Source: Dipteris shenzhenensis
Taxonomy: Eukaryota; Polypodiophyta; Polypodiopsida; Gleicheniales
Assembly: GCA_047967505.1 (NCBI GenBank)
Contig: CM106538.1
DNA: 64,000 nt
Direction: 5' to 3' (one strand)
In this document: positions 20,985 to 32,424 of the stretch, one piece after another
Position numbering within the stretch: the stretch's first letter is position 1
Layout: each line of letters starts with the position of its first letter
Notes under the pieces: generated by a model
What the model was told of the DNA's origin: nothing
The model's database searches: none
What the model saw: only the letters and a program-made list of their open reading frames with translations
Program-made: the position numbers and the translations under genes

Positions 20985-21450
20985 AAACCCTCTAAACCCT
21001 ACACTTTAAACTAAACCCTAAATTCCAAAGCCTTAATTCAAAAACTCTAAACCCTAATCCTTGCTCTTTAAACCCTAAACCCTAATGTTGGCTCTCTAAA
21101 TCATAAACCCTAAATCTAAGCCCCAACCCCTAAATCCTAAATCCTAATCCCTAAACCCTAAGTCCTAAACCCTAACCCCTAATCCCTAAACCCTAAACCC
21201 TAATTCTAAACCTCAAAACCATAAACCCTAAATCCTAAAATCTAACCCCTAAACCCTTAAGGCCTAATCCCTAAACCCTAAACCTTAAATCTTGAACCCT
21301 AACCCCTAATCCCTATACCCTAATCCTAGCCCTCGATCCCGTAAACCCTAAATCTTAAACCCTAACTCCTAATCCCTAAACCCTAACCCTTAAACCCTAA
21401 ACTCTAACCCCTAACCCTTAAACCCAAATCCCTAATCCCTAAACCTTAAT
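20985..21450 (-). repeat. Interstitial telomere-like repeat, degenerate (TTTAGGG)n
   Basis: About 460 bp of AAACCCTAA units with many variants (AATCCCTAA, AACCCCTAA, AAATCCTAA) corresponds to the plant TTTAGGG telomere repeat on the minus strand. It is internal and diverged, not a chromosome end, because other sequence flanks it on both sides. Its upper edge coincides with the breakpoint of the ParB-like gene duplication at about 21455. Confidence 0.9.
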
Positions 21451-21454
21451 CCAA

Positions 21455-22725
21455 CATGTTCAATTGCCGGATCATTACTTCTTGCATTCTCGTGTATATT
21501 TTATGCCTGCATTGAAAACGCATGTATAATTCATCTCAATTTTATAGTTGAAACAAAGTCTATTGAAACATTATTTGTAAAGAGATTAATGTAAAATCAA
21601 GGAGAGACATGATGCAAACGAGAAAAGTTTACTTACTCATAAAATTCATTGCCCATTTCATCCAAAGAGAGATCCCTAGACACCACTTTGCCAAACACAG
21701 ACTTAATTAGAATCTCATCTTTAATTCCCTGCATGCTCTTCCATGCTGTGGCTCAAATCTCTTCAGGTAATGCCTTCAAGGTCTGGGTTTCTTTCTTGAA
21801 TCCTTCAGGAATGAGTTTTTTCTACCCTTTGATTTCAAAATTCTCCCACTTTAAAAAAATTGCATTTATCTGATCCCAAACTTCGCCACTACGAAATGCA
21901 ATTTGAAACATCCCGTCCCATGATCTGAAGCTGTCACTTGGCCTTGATGGATCTTTATTGTTGTAGAAATCCCAGCCTCATTCAACAAAGACAAGTGAAA
22001 CTCTGGAGTGATCAAAGAACGTTCCTCTTTGAGTTTGGTAACGAACTCATTGTGATAGAAACGAACCCGTTCTATCCAAGACATGGGCTTCCTATAGTCA
22101 TTGTCATTATTGTGATCAAAAGCCAGTAAGTTTGCCTTCACATTAGTCAAACCATCATAAATTGTTCAATTACATGTCTTGTAATGAGAGTTGCATGGAA
22201 AATCAATATTCAACTACCTTTTTTGGTCTATTGAATGGGAACCTCCAAGAACAATGTAGTTATAATCATTTGCTTTTTGATGATCAAAAGATGCCTTGTC
22301 AGGACAATCTTTTCGATCCACGAGCACAATTTAGTTCACAACTTGTGCATGCGGATTGTCCTTCATTTGTGTCTTCAAATTCTCAATATGGAAAGGATGT
22401 ATTGTGCGCACCTCTAATGGTTGAAGGCCAGTGCTAGGATCAATAGGACATCTGATAACATGATTAATGTGCAAGAAGAAAGTCTATCGATCCACAAGGT
22501 TATCACGTTGTACCTTTGCACGCACTCTATTTTGATGTGTATCTGAGGTGCCATATCCAATGTCAGCTCCTGGTATTTGTACCTTACCCACTGGTTGGGA
22601 TTTCAATGATATCCAATGGCTGTACTCTCCTTGGATCCTTTGATCCTAGTTTACTCCATTTTTTCACTTGTGCAATAGATGGAGTCTCCTCAACAACATC
22701 CTCTCATAAGAATCCTCTAGAGGGT
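21455..22725 (-). pseudogene. Partial second copy of the ParB-like region
   Basis: This segment is a direct duplicate of 25946-27200, at clearly over 85% identity by eye. It encodes RRVQPLDIIEIPTSG, HINHVIRCPIDPSTGLQPLE, FHIENLKTQMKDNPHAQVVN, the ParB-like signature YIVLGGSHSI (about 22230-22259), then GLTNVKANLLAFDHN, KPMSWIERVRFYHNEFV and a helical segment to 21866. It has its own stops, for example inside the block before the signature. It includes the same intron (21507-21636) as copy 1, so it arose by DNA duplication. The methyltransferase domain is absent because telomere-like repeats begin at the edge. Confidence 0.75.
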
Positions 22726-23077
22726 TGGAGTGGGAGTGGGAGAGGGAGTGGTAGTGGGTTGGAGAGGGGAAGGTGTGAAAGAACAATGGAAGAGTAGGTA
22801 CTTGGATGGAGGGGCCAATGGGAGAGGAGATAATATGATGGAAGGGTCAATGGAGTGGAGACAATGAAATGTAGGAACCAATGAGAGAGAAGCACTTAAA
22901 ACCCTAGTTTTTCTTATATATACTCTCCTCCTCTCATTCTTTCTCCCATTTCAACAAGGAAGAGCAAGAGGAGAAGCAAGAGGAGGATCAAGAGTAAAAG
23001 CAAGTACAACTACATGATTCAATCCCAACTTTCTTCCATGTATTTTCTTTAAATTTTCTTCTTTGAAATTTTATTCT
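22726..23077. other. Spacer between the ParB-like copy and the GA array
   Basis: GGGAGTGGGAGAGGGAGTGG-type sequence, then mixed A/T-rich and purine-rich sequence (GAGGAGAAGCAAGAGGAGG near 22970). No gene is seen. Confidence 0.5.
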
Positions 23078-23459
23078 AGAGAGAGAAAGAAGAGAGAGAG
23101 AGAGAGAAAGGTGGAGTGAGAGAAAGAGGGAGGGATGGGAGATGTAGAGAGAGAGAGGAGAGCAAGGAGGAAGTCACGCTGCCGTGGTAGCGCACAAGAG
23201 AGAGAGAGGGAGAGAAGGAGAGGTAGGTAGGGAGAGAGAGAGAGAGAGGCGGACATGAGAGAGAGAGAGAGGCACAGGAGAGGAGGGAAGGAAGAGAGCA
23301 AGAGAGAGAGGGAAGTCACGCTGCGAGAGAGAAAGAGAGGCACACAAGAGGAGGGGAGGCTTAGAGAGAGAGAGAAGAAATTCGTGCTACCACGGCAGCG
23401 CACAAGAAAGAGAGGGGGGGAGAGAGAGAGAGAGAGAGAGGTAGATAGGGACACAGCTG

Positions 23460-23501
<42 letters not shown>

Positions 23502-23758
23502 GCAAGGGAGAGGAGAGGAGAGGGAGAGAGAGAGGGGTGCATGAGAGCAGAGGAGGCATAGACAGAGAAAGGAGAGGGAGGAGGAGGTCGCGTTGCCACA
23601 ACAGCGTGCAACGCACACACATACACACACACATAGAGAGAGAGAGAGAGAGTGAAACATAAAGAGAGAGAGAGAGAGAGGAGAGAAGAGGAGAGGGGAG
23701 GGAGGGGAGAGAGTGAGAGAGAGGAAGGGAGAGAGAGCATTGCTGCAACAATGCACGC

Positions 23759-23804
<46 letters not shown>

Positions 23805-23843
23805 AGGGAAAGAGTGCTGCTATTGCGGTAGCGTGCATGCACG

Positions 23844-23880
<37 letters not shown>

Positions 23881-23949
23881 GCAGATGAGAGGGGAGAGAG
23901 AGAGAGGGAGAGAGAGAGAGGAAATGAAGAGGAGAGGAGAGAGAGAAGT

Positions 23950-24001
<52 letters not shown>
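23078..24001. repeat. GA microsatellite complex with recurring GC-rich islands
   Basis: About 920 bp of (GA)n and GGGAGA is broken at irregular intervals by related 15-25 bp islands such as GCTGCCGTGGTAGCGCACAA, GCTACCACGGCAGCGCACAA, CATTGCTGCAACAATGCACG and GCTATTGCGGTAGCGTGCAT. All long frames here are low complexity and are not genes. Confidence 0.9.
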
Positions 24002-24003
<2 letters not shown>

Positions 24004-24692
24004 TTAATCATGACATTCATGCACTATGAAAGATCACTTTCACTTTAGATATGTTGCTCAAAGATAGGACCATATGGAGAGCTTTTAATTCTCCTATGAC
24101 CACTAAAAGAACTGCTACTAAAGTGGAAGCCAAAAATCTTGTTGACTTTTGTACATGCTTGTGATAAAAGACAGAGGTGATGGCAAGCTTTAAGATAGTA
24201 AGGGACAAGTATCAAGACTACACAAGCATACTTTTCCATAGTGATGAAGTTTCTGATCAAATAACAAAAGTTTGTCTTGCATATGAAAAGGGAGATGTTG
24301 CATATGAGGCTCCATCATTTATTAAAGACAAAACAATTTAACATCTAATTCAGGTATGTAACATTGGTACCCATTTTAAGATTCCCTCAGAAATTCATTA
24401 AAATTATAACTTTTTCAAAAAAAGGTCATATTTTGCGTAGTGAAATTTTCAAAACTTTTTAAATTCTGTCAATTTTGGTACATAATGCCCGCAAATTAAT
24501 AAGGACCTCAACTACAAAACACAATATCAATGTATTTAGAAAACTTAGAAAGTGTAAGTTTTTTCCTTCCTTTGACCTTTTATTTTCGATAGAAAAACTA
24601 CATGATACAACTTTCATTCTTGCGTGTAGTAACATAACCTTATCAAAATTCTTAAGTTAAACTTTGTAGTATCACATAAACTACTGAAAGAA
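24002..24692. other. A/T-rich region with no confident gene
   Basis: Fragments such as KIVRDKYQDYTSILFH (plus strand, from 24180) are open for about 55 residues, but I recognise no family. The position suggests sequence downstream of the methyltransferase remnant. Confidence 0.45.
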
Positions 24693-24955
24693 TAAAAAAA
24701 TATCATCAAATTAATGGGAAAAAGTAAATGCCTCCTTCAAAACATTCAACGCATATGGATTCTCAAATGTCTTAAGAACACTTGTCTATTGAAACAATTT
24801 AGAATCACAAAATTATCAATATAATTCCATAATTGGAGTCTACTCAATTTTCCCATATGTGTCATCTACATCATCTTCATAACCATCCCCAACAACAAAT
24901 TAATGGGAAAAACTAAATGTTCAAAACATTCAAAGCATATGGATTCAACTGCAAT
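24693..24955. repeat. Duplicated tail of the methyltransferase remnant
   Basis: ATTAATGGGAAAAASTAAAT followed by TTCAAAACATTCAAMGCATATGGATTC occurs at about 24711 and 24898, roughly 190 bp apart. On the minus strand the second copy encodes the end of the methyltransferase (AVESICFECF region), so the end of the gene was locally duplicated. Confidence 0.7.
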
Positions 24956-25945
24956 TACATTTCGGCCCTTTTTTAAGGCACATGCTGTGACTGTGCTTGA
25001 ACCAACAACAAATAGATCGAGTATCCACTCATGCTCATTTGAAAATAGATCTATGAGCTGATTAATTGGGAGTTGTGGTTTTTGATAAAGGATTTACTAT
25101 CTCCCCATTCTTAGCTATGGTCACATGCCTAAGCTTCTTCGTCACAACTGGAATAATGAAATGATCACGAGCAAATGGAGCAAATGAAGGAAAATTGATG
25201 TGACCAATACTTTTTTTTCCATTGACAGACCAATACCCAACTAAAATGTTTTCTGTAGCAGATGTGAATCGATGTCCTTTCATTTGTCTCACATTGGGTT
25301 TCATCCTACCACATGCAACAAAAATAAGATTTAAATTTATCAACAGAATGACACTCATCACTGCCCCAGACTGCAAGTCTTAATGAAAACTTACGACACG
25401 CCAAAGTGTTGCCATCGTAATTGACATGAACTGGTCAAGAAGATCATTAGTTCTTTGTCTTTGTAAGGGACCTCATCAAAGGTGGATCCGGGAACATTAA
25501 ATCCATATGGTATGTCTGCAACAATGACCAACGTGTACTCATTATTTGGAACTATCTTTAACAATTCATTGCAATCTCCGGTGAGCACATGATAAAAGTT
25601 TGTTGGATGGTTTTCTCCCCTTTCAAACTCTAACATGTCATCACTAACAGTGATAGATTGTTGTTGCGTTTGATGCTCTTTTTCTTTTGCAGCCCGGTCA
25701 ATCAATTGCTTAAAGCTTGCAAGCATCATACTACTCTTAGATCCCTTCTTGCTTCATTTCTGAAGGTTGTTGTCAAAATAACAGTTCGATATTTTGAACA
25801 TTTCAAATCTAGAATTTGAAAGAAAATTTCCATTAACATATGTATACCAAATTTGACATACCATGCTTTTGAATACATTGAAATATGGAGCCAATCTCTC
25901 CATCCTACTACTCTCTGGATATTCCTCCCAAACAACATCCCTATC
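24893..25945 (-). pseudogene. DNA N4/N6-type methyltransferase domain (beta-type motif order)
   Basis: The minus strand encodes FYHVLTGDCNELLKIV, then VIVADIPYGF (about 25516-25499), which matches the catalytic D/N/S-P-P-Y/F motif IV with Ile in place of the first Pro. FDEVPYKDKELMIFL follows. After a break (stop or unspliced intron near 25391) come SATENILVGYWSVNG, a loop, NPLSKTTTPN, QLIDLFSNEHEWILDLF and VGSSTVTACALKKGRNVIAVE. The last is the SAM-binding motif I (DxFxGSGTT type), at 25020-24960. Motif IV before motif I is the beta-class order of bacterial amino-methyltransferases. The family adds a methyl group to cytosine N4 or adenine N6. The copy is broken and carries altered motif I and IV residues, so activity is unlikely. 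Confidence 0.72.
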
Positions 25946-27235
25946 TAGCATGTTCAATTGCCGGATCATTGCTATTTGCATTCTCATGTATATTTTATGC
26001 CTGCATTGAAAACACATGTATAATTCATCTCAATTTTATAGTTGAAACAAAGTCTATTGAAACATTATTTGTTGTAAAGATATTAATGTAAAATCAAGGA
26101 GAGATATGATGCAAAGGAGAGAAGTTTACTTACTCATCAAATTCATTGCCCATTTCATCCAAAGAGAGATCCCTAGACACCACTTTGCCAAGCACAGACT
26201 TAATTATAATCTCATCATTAATTCCTTGCATGCTCTTCCATGTTGTGGCTCAAATCTCTTCAGGTAATGCCTTCAAGGTCTGGGTTTCTTTCTTGACTCC
26301 TTCAGGAATGAGTTTTTTCTGCCCTTTGATTTCAAAATTCTCCCACTTTGAAAAAGTTGCATTTATTTGATCCCAAACTTTGCCACTACAAAATGCAATT
26401 TGAAACATCCCATCCCATGATCTGAAGCTGTCAGTTGGCCTTGACGGATCTTTATTGTTTCAGAAATCCTAGCCTCATTCAACAAAGACAAGCGAAACTC
26501 GAGCGATCAAAGAATGTTCCTCTTTGAGTTTGGTAACGAACTCATTATGATAGAATCCAAGACATGGACTTCCTATAGTCATTGTCGTTATTGTGATCAA
26601 AAGCCAGTAAGTTTGCCTTCGCATTAGTCAAACCAGCATAAACTGTTCAATTACATGTCATGTAATGAGAGTTGCATGGAAAATCAATATTCAACTGCCT
26701 TTTTTCCTCTATTGAATGGGAGCCTCCAAGAACAATGTAGTTATAATCATTTGCTTTTTTACGATCAAAAGATGCCTTGTCAGAACAATCTTTTGGATCC
26801 ATGAGCACAATGTAGTTCACAACTTGTGCATGTGGATTGTCCTTCATTTCGTGTCTTCAAATTCTCAATATGGAAAGGATTTATTGCGTGCACCTCTAAT
26901 GGCTGAAGGCCAGTGCTAGGATCAATAGGAGGTCTGATAACATGATTGATGTGCAAGAAGAAAGTATGTCAATCCACAAGGTTATCTCATTGTACCTTTT
27001 CATGGACTCTATTTTGATGTGTATATGAGGTGCCATATCCAATATCAGCTCCTAGTACTTGTAGCTCACCACTAGTTGGGATTTCAATGATATCCAATGG
27101 TTGTACTCTCCTTGGATCCTTTGATCCCGGTTTACTCTGTTTTTCACTTGTGCAATAGATGAGAGTCTCCTCAACAACATCCTCATAAGACTCTAGAGGA
27201 AATGCACTTGCAGCCAATAGAGGTCATTTTTTAGG
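25946..27235 (-). pseudogene. ParB-like domain region with a conserved intron, copy 1
   Basis: Read on the minus strand: AFPLESYEDVVEETLIY, RRVQPLDIIEIPTSGELQVL, HINHVIRPPIDPSTGLQPLE, NPFHIENL, MKDNPHAQVVNYIVLM and KKANDYNYIVLGGSHSIEE (signature at 26740-26711). Then come GLTNAKANLLAFDHN and a helical segment. The pattern (recommended-position sentence, N-P-x-H-x-x-N-L, then x-V-L-G-G-x-H-S and a downstream helical region) is that of ParB/sulfiredoxin-like N-terminal domains. A 133-bp intron with GTAAGTA and TGCAG borders lies at 26133-26001. Beyond it, KIYMRMQIAMIRQLNMLDRD links to the methyltransferase. Several stops and frame changes make this copy a pseudogene. Confidence 0.7.
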
Positions 27236-28180
27236 GTGCGGTGCGCTCAAACCATGCCCACTTGGGGGTGCACTCAATCCGTGATGGCCTGAAAGAGAAG
27301 ATGCTCTCAATCCATGTGAACCTGTGGGAGTTCTTAATCCTTGTGTACTAGAGCTAAATTTTACAGCTTCAACACAGGAAGATCCCTTTCCTTTTGATTT
27401 TGAAGAACCTATTGGTTTGATTGGTGATGTTGTGGTATCTTCTTCATAACCCTCCTCTATATGCTCCTCAGAATCACTATTGGAAGTTGTACCTCCATCT
27501 CCTTGATTATTTCATCAACCTCCACAATTTGATTTATCAAGTGATAAATAAGATCCTAGACACACAAAACAAAATTGAATCTCATAGTATTTAAAAGAAA
27601 ATTACCTAAACATAGAAAATTAGAAATTACTTATGGATAGTAACTAACCTTCCCTTCTTCTTTGATTTGTTTTAATTGTTCCACTACAACAGGTGGAGTA
27701 ATAGCTTTCAAAGAGAAATTCTCCTCTATAACAATACAAACAATAGGTTTTCTATTGTTATCAATCCCAAGCATTTCAACACTTTTCTCATTGGACTCAC
27801 TTCTTGCGATATCTTTAATCTTTATTATTGGCTTAAAAACTGATCTTCCAGTGGGAAGTGTATTTGGAAGCAACAGCCATTTCATCCATATCAGTGTCAA
27901 CTTTGATTGTCCATTTTGAATCAATGTTATTGTGTACTTCCGCTATGTCCCATAATTTTTGAATTTGCAACGAACCTTCATCAAAAGGAGCAAAAACATC
28001 ATAAATCCGCTGAAGCTATTGCACCTCAAGACTTGGATCCTTGGCACTTTTCTTTGGTTCCTTAATGCCTTTCTTTTCCATCCTTATCTTTTGGATCCTA
28101 GTGGAAGCATCCTCCGATGTGGGCTTTCCAAAGACATGGATTTCTCCAAAATTTTGTTTGTTTGACATGATACCTGGGTC
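27236..28180 (-). pseudogene. N-terminal region of the ParB-like/methyltransferase gene
   Basis: From about 28170 the minus strand reads MSNKQNFGEIHVFGKPTSED, RIYDVFAPFDEGSLQIQKLW, DTDMDEMAVASKYTSHWKI, then KIKDIARSESNEKSVEML, KPIVCIVIEENFSLKAITPP and EQLKQIKEEGK (to 27640). After an intron-like A/T-rich gap come acidic and Ser/Gly-rich residues with four (S/G)HGL units (RTPTGSHGLRASSLSGHHGL; about 27360-27240). There are frame changes between blocks. I do not recognise these blocks as a named domain; they belong to the same transcription unit by strand, order and spacing. Confidence 0.5.
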
Positions 28181-28659
28181 ATTGTTTGCTTGGGTGTAGC
28201 CATTTTTGGTGAGGTTCAGGGATTTTCTATGTATGGGTATCTTGCATGACCCATAACTTATGCATGCTCAACGGAATTCAACAAACTTTGTCTTCAAGTT
28301 GTAGTACACATTCCAAACTTGAACATGAGAGCAAAAAATTATGGAATAAGGATTTGGAACGAGAACATTAAAGCATTACAAGTGCTATGTTGCATGTGAA
28401 GCATGCATCCTAAAGACTATAGGATATAGCAATTTATTCAAAAACATCAAAATTTTGTTCTATACATACATGCAACCAAGTGGATTCCCCACACATTACA
28501 TTGATGAATATCATAGGTTAGTTGTATGATAGATAAAATTAGAGGAGGTAGGCACTAGCAAACGAAATGCATTTTTGTTGGTTTAGGATTAATTGCAACC
28601 CCCACAAAATATAACCTTTATAAATCCCATGAGGGGCCATCTAGTTCATAGGACACCCA
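28181..28659. other. Spacer with no recognised feature
   Basis: A/T-rich sequence between the gene remnant and the 160-bp tandem repeat. It probably includes the upstream region of the ParB-like gene. No motif is secure. Confidence 0.5.
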
Positions 28660-28788
28660 GATTAGCATTTTTTGATGATCGAGAAATTCTCCCATGGCAA
28701 CCATCTAATAGTACATCATGGCTAGACGATGATGTATATGACCTCCTACGCTAGGCTAGGCTACCAGAGCAAAGTTGGGTGTATGTGC
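28660..28788. repeat. 160-bp tandem repeat, left part split by Copia-1
   Basis: This partial unit reads GATGATCGAGAAATTCTCCC, ATGGCAACCATCTAATAG, CATGGCTAGACGATGATGTA, CTACGCTAGGCTAGG and GGGTGTATGTGC, then is interrupted by Copia-1. The same order resumes at 34677. Confidence 0.85.
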
Positions 28789-28970
28789 TGAGAGTGCTCT
28801 CAATGGAAGCAAGAACAGAAGAAGGAGAGAGAGAGAGAGAGGGAGACAGAGAGCCACACAAGTTTTGGTGGGTGCAGAACCACCCTAATCTTCTTTTTCA
28901 TTCATTTATATATATGTGTTTGAGTATTGTACATAACTAGGGTTAAGGCACAGTGACCTCTAACCCCACA
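28789..28970 (-). repeat. Copia-1 3' LTR
   Basis: On the minus strand it starts TGTGGGGTTAGAGGTCACTG and ends AGAGCACTCTCA. A TATATATAAATGAATG stretch is the likely TATA region. It is preceded by the purine tract AAGTGGGAGGT. Confidence 0.95.
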
Positions 28971-29029
28971 ACCTCCCACTTAAAGGACAATGTGCCTTTA
29001 AGGGAGAACAACTAGTGAGCATACTATCC

Positions 29030-32000
29030 AATGCCCATCAATACACGACAATACTCAAACCGCTGACTAGGTAGACTCTTCGTCAGCATATCTGCAGGGT
29101 TATCATCTATATGAACCTTGACAAGCTCTATGCGCTTGTCCTCAAGTACCTCCCTGATGAAATGGTACCTGACCTCAATGTGTTTGGTCTTTTGCATGAA
29201 AGACCGGATTCCGTGCTAGCTGAATAGCACTCATGGAATCACTATGCAATGTTGGTACACCTGTATGAATCCCCAAATCTCCCACTAGCCGATCAAGCCA
29301 TATAGCCTCCTTGCAACCCTCTGTGGCTGCAACATACTCAGCCTCTGTGGTAGACAAAGCAACGCACTTCTGTGTGCGAGACATCCACGACACTGCACCA
29401 CCTGCAAAGGTGAACACATAACCAGAAGTGGATCTCCTACTATCCACATGCCCTGCATAGTCTGAATCTGTGTACCCAAGTACACGCATGTCTCCTTTAC
29501 CAAAGAAAATGCACATCTCCTTGGTACCCTTCATGTACCTCATGATGCACTTAACTGCCTCCCAATGCCTCTTTCTCGGATTAGCCATATACCGGCTAAC
29601 AACTCCCACTGCAAATGCAATGTCTGGTCTAGTAGCTATCATAGCATACATAAGACTCCCAACTGCTGATGCATAAGGAACCATGGCCATCATGGCCTTT
29701 TCCTCATCTGATTTGGGACTATCTGTATGACTCAGTTTCACATATGGAGGCAATGGAGTACTCACTGCCTTCCCCCCCTCCATATTGAAACGTTGCAATA
29801 CTTTTGTAACATACTCTTTTTGTGAAAGCCAAAGGAGTTTCCTACTCCGATCACGCATGATGCACATACCAAGAATATGACCTGCAAATCCCAAATCCTT
29901 CATATCAAAGGCCTCATGCAACTTGGCCTTTAATGCATCTAGCTCATAAGTATTCTTGCTAGCCAATAGCATATCATCCACATATAGTGCCAGGATTATC
30001 AGGCTACTATCTTTACCCCTTTTAGTGTAGAGGCAGTGTTCAATTTCACTCCTTCTAAAACCCTGGGACCGAATGAAAGCATCAAACTTCTGATACCATT
30101 CTCTAGGTGCTTGCTTAAGACCATAGAGACTCTTCTTCAGTTTGCAAACTAAATGCTCTTTGCCCTTTTCTTCAAAGCCTTCCGGCTGCACCATGTAAAT
30201 TTCCTCATGCAAATCCCCATGCAAGAAAGCTGTCTTGACATCCATTTGCATAAGCTCCATATCCTCTACTGCCACTAGTCCAAGCATGCATCTAGGTGTG
30301 GTCATCTTCACAACCGGAGAGAATATCTCATCAAATTCCACACCCTTCTCTTGCTTGAACCCTTTAGCAACCAATCGGGCCTTGTACCTAGGCACATCAT
30401 CACCTGTGACCTTCATTTTGTAGACCCATTTACATGGCAATGCTTTCTTTCCATGTGGCAAAGAAACCAAGTCCCAAGTCTTATTCTTCATAAGTGAACT
30501 CATCTCTGATTGCATAGCATACTCCCACTTGTGTTGATCCTCATGCATCATAGCCTCTTTGTAGCAAGAAGGCTCCCCGCAATCAGTAAGCATCACATAG
30601 TCTACCCCTGGAACAAACCTATCAGGCGGTCTAGACACTCTAGATGATCTTCTCAATGGCATTTCAGCTTGCTGTCCCACTTGCATATCAGCCACATTTG
30701 GCTCATCATTTCCACCAATAGATGATCCATCATCTACCCTTGATTGTATATTTGTGGGAGTAGTTGGTGGTACCATTTCTTGCACATTTGGTGCATGGAC
30801 AGCTTGCTGTCTATCAACATATGCAGGTGGATTCACATCCTGGAAAGTGATTCTCCTCATTTCCACATCCCTCATGGGTGCCTTATGCATCTTCTTCTCA
30901 TTGAAGACCACATCATGGCTGCGTATGATCTTCTTTGCTTCTGGATCCCAGAGACGATAGCCCATCTCTCCACTTTCACCATAACCTAGAAAGATGCATT
31001 TCCTAGACTTAGGATCTAGCTTCTCTCGAAGCTCTTTTGGCACATGTGCATATGCCTCACACCCAAATATACGCAAATGAGAGTAAGAGGGCTTCTTTCC
31101 ACTCCATGCCTCTTCAGGAACCACCATCCAAACGCTTACTAGGTGATCTATTGATCACATGCACTGCAGTCTTCATTGCCTCAGCCCAAAAACCACGAGA
31201 AAGACTTGCATTGGAAAGCATGCGTTGCAACCTTTCTTGAATGGTACGGTTCATCTTTTCTGCAACTGGATTTTGCTCTGGAGTATGAGGGGATGTGAGC
31301 TCCCTCTTAATCCCACGTGTATCACAGAAATGCTAAAAGTCATGAGAGAGATACTCTCCACCATTGTCAGTCCGTAGGCATTTAAGCGTTCTACCTGACT
31401 GATTCTCAACCAAGGCCAGCCATTTCTGAAATACCTGGAACACATCACTCTTCCGAGCTATAGCATAAGCCCACACTTTCCTAGTTGCATCATCAATGAA
31501 TGTCACATAGTATTTAGCCCCGCCTAATGACCGTGTAGGCATGGGACCACATACGTCTGAATGCACCAAATCAAGCATTTCAAACTCTTTCTTTCCCCTT
31601 CTTTTATGGGCTGATTTAGTCTGCTTCCCATAGAGACAATGCTCACAAAATTCAAAATCAGAGAAATTCAAATGCGGTACATAACCCAAATGGCATAAGA
31701 GTTTCATTCCATTCTGGCTCATGTGCCGCAACCTGCAATGCCACAAAGAAGTGCTTGGCTGCTCGGTTATTGCAACAACATGATCAAATACCCCTGATAC
31801 ATGTAAGGGATACAAAGTCCCACACTTGGCACCCCTGGCCAAAAGCATAGAGCCCTTCTGAATTTTCCAACTTTGAAAGCCAAAAGTGGTGTGAAAACTA
31901 GCATCATCTAGCTGACCCACTGAAATAAGACTCTTGGTCAGCTTAGGCACATGTCTCACATGTTTCAAAACAAATGCAGACCCATGTGCAAAAGAAAACT

Positions 32001-32424
32001 TTATGTCACCTACTCCCACTATGTCACATGCATAGTCATTTCCAAGATGCACACAACCTGTCTTTCCACTATCATAAGTGGAGAACCATTCCCTATGGGG
32101 AGTAACATGGAATGAAGCACCAGAATCCAAAATCCAATCCTGGGAATATGCATCATCTGAAGTGGTAAGCAACTCTGCAGATAAACTAGACATGAAGAGA
32201 ATGTCATTGTCACTATCATGTGTGACTGCATTGATCTCCTCGATCTTCACTTTTCCTTTGTCCTCCCTTGGACTCTCTTCCTTTTGATTTGCACCCCAAT
32301 TTGCATTCTTTTTCTTATCCCTTTGCTCTCTTTTTAGCTTGTAGCAATCCTTTTTCATATGGCCCTTCTTGCCACAATGGTAACACTCAATGTTCCGTGC
32401 CCTGGATTTGCTACATGACTTCAC
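29030..32424 (-). pseudogene. Copia-1 pol: protease, integrase, RT, RNase H (near intact)
   Basis: The first open block (32424-31333) has the zinc knuckle CYHCGKKGHMKKDC, the protease motif WILDSGASFHVT, a GAG-pre-integrase block and the integrase zinc finger HCRLRHMS..FCEHC. Integrase catalytic aspartates sit in LVHSDVCGP and LRTDNGGEYLS. A TAG at 31335-31333 replaces a Gln codon, and the integrase then continues (frame shift near 31130). The second block (31127-29175, 650 residues) has KWVYKMKV, RYKARLVAKGF, QMDVKTAFLHGDL, LYGLKQAPREWY, the RT active site LYVDDML and RNase H. A one-base insertion near 29195 shifts the last 50 residues. The product copies RNA to cDNA and integrates it. Confidence 0.93.

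Noticed and set aside
20985-21450. Chromosome end (true telomere)
   Set aside because: The repeats are degenerate and flanked by non-telomeric sequence on both sides.
23071-24048. Long Ser/Leu and Arg/Glu open frames
   Set aside because: Same reason: frames over a GA microsatellite, in several frames at once.
24893-28180. Bacterial contamination as the origin of the methyltransferase/ParB-like sequence
   Set aside because: Introns, A/T-rich eukaryotic-type spacers, duplication beside plant telomere-like repeats and heavy decay argue that it is resident.
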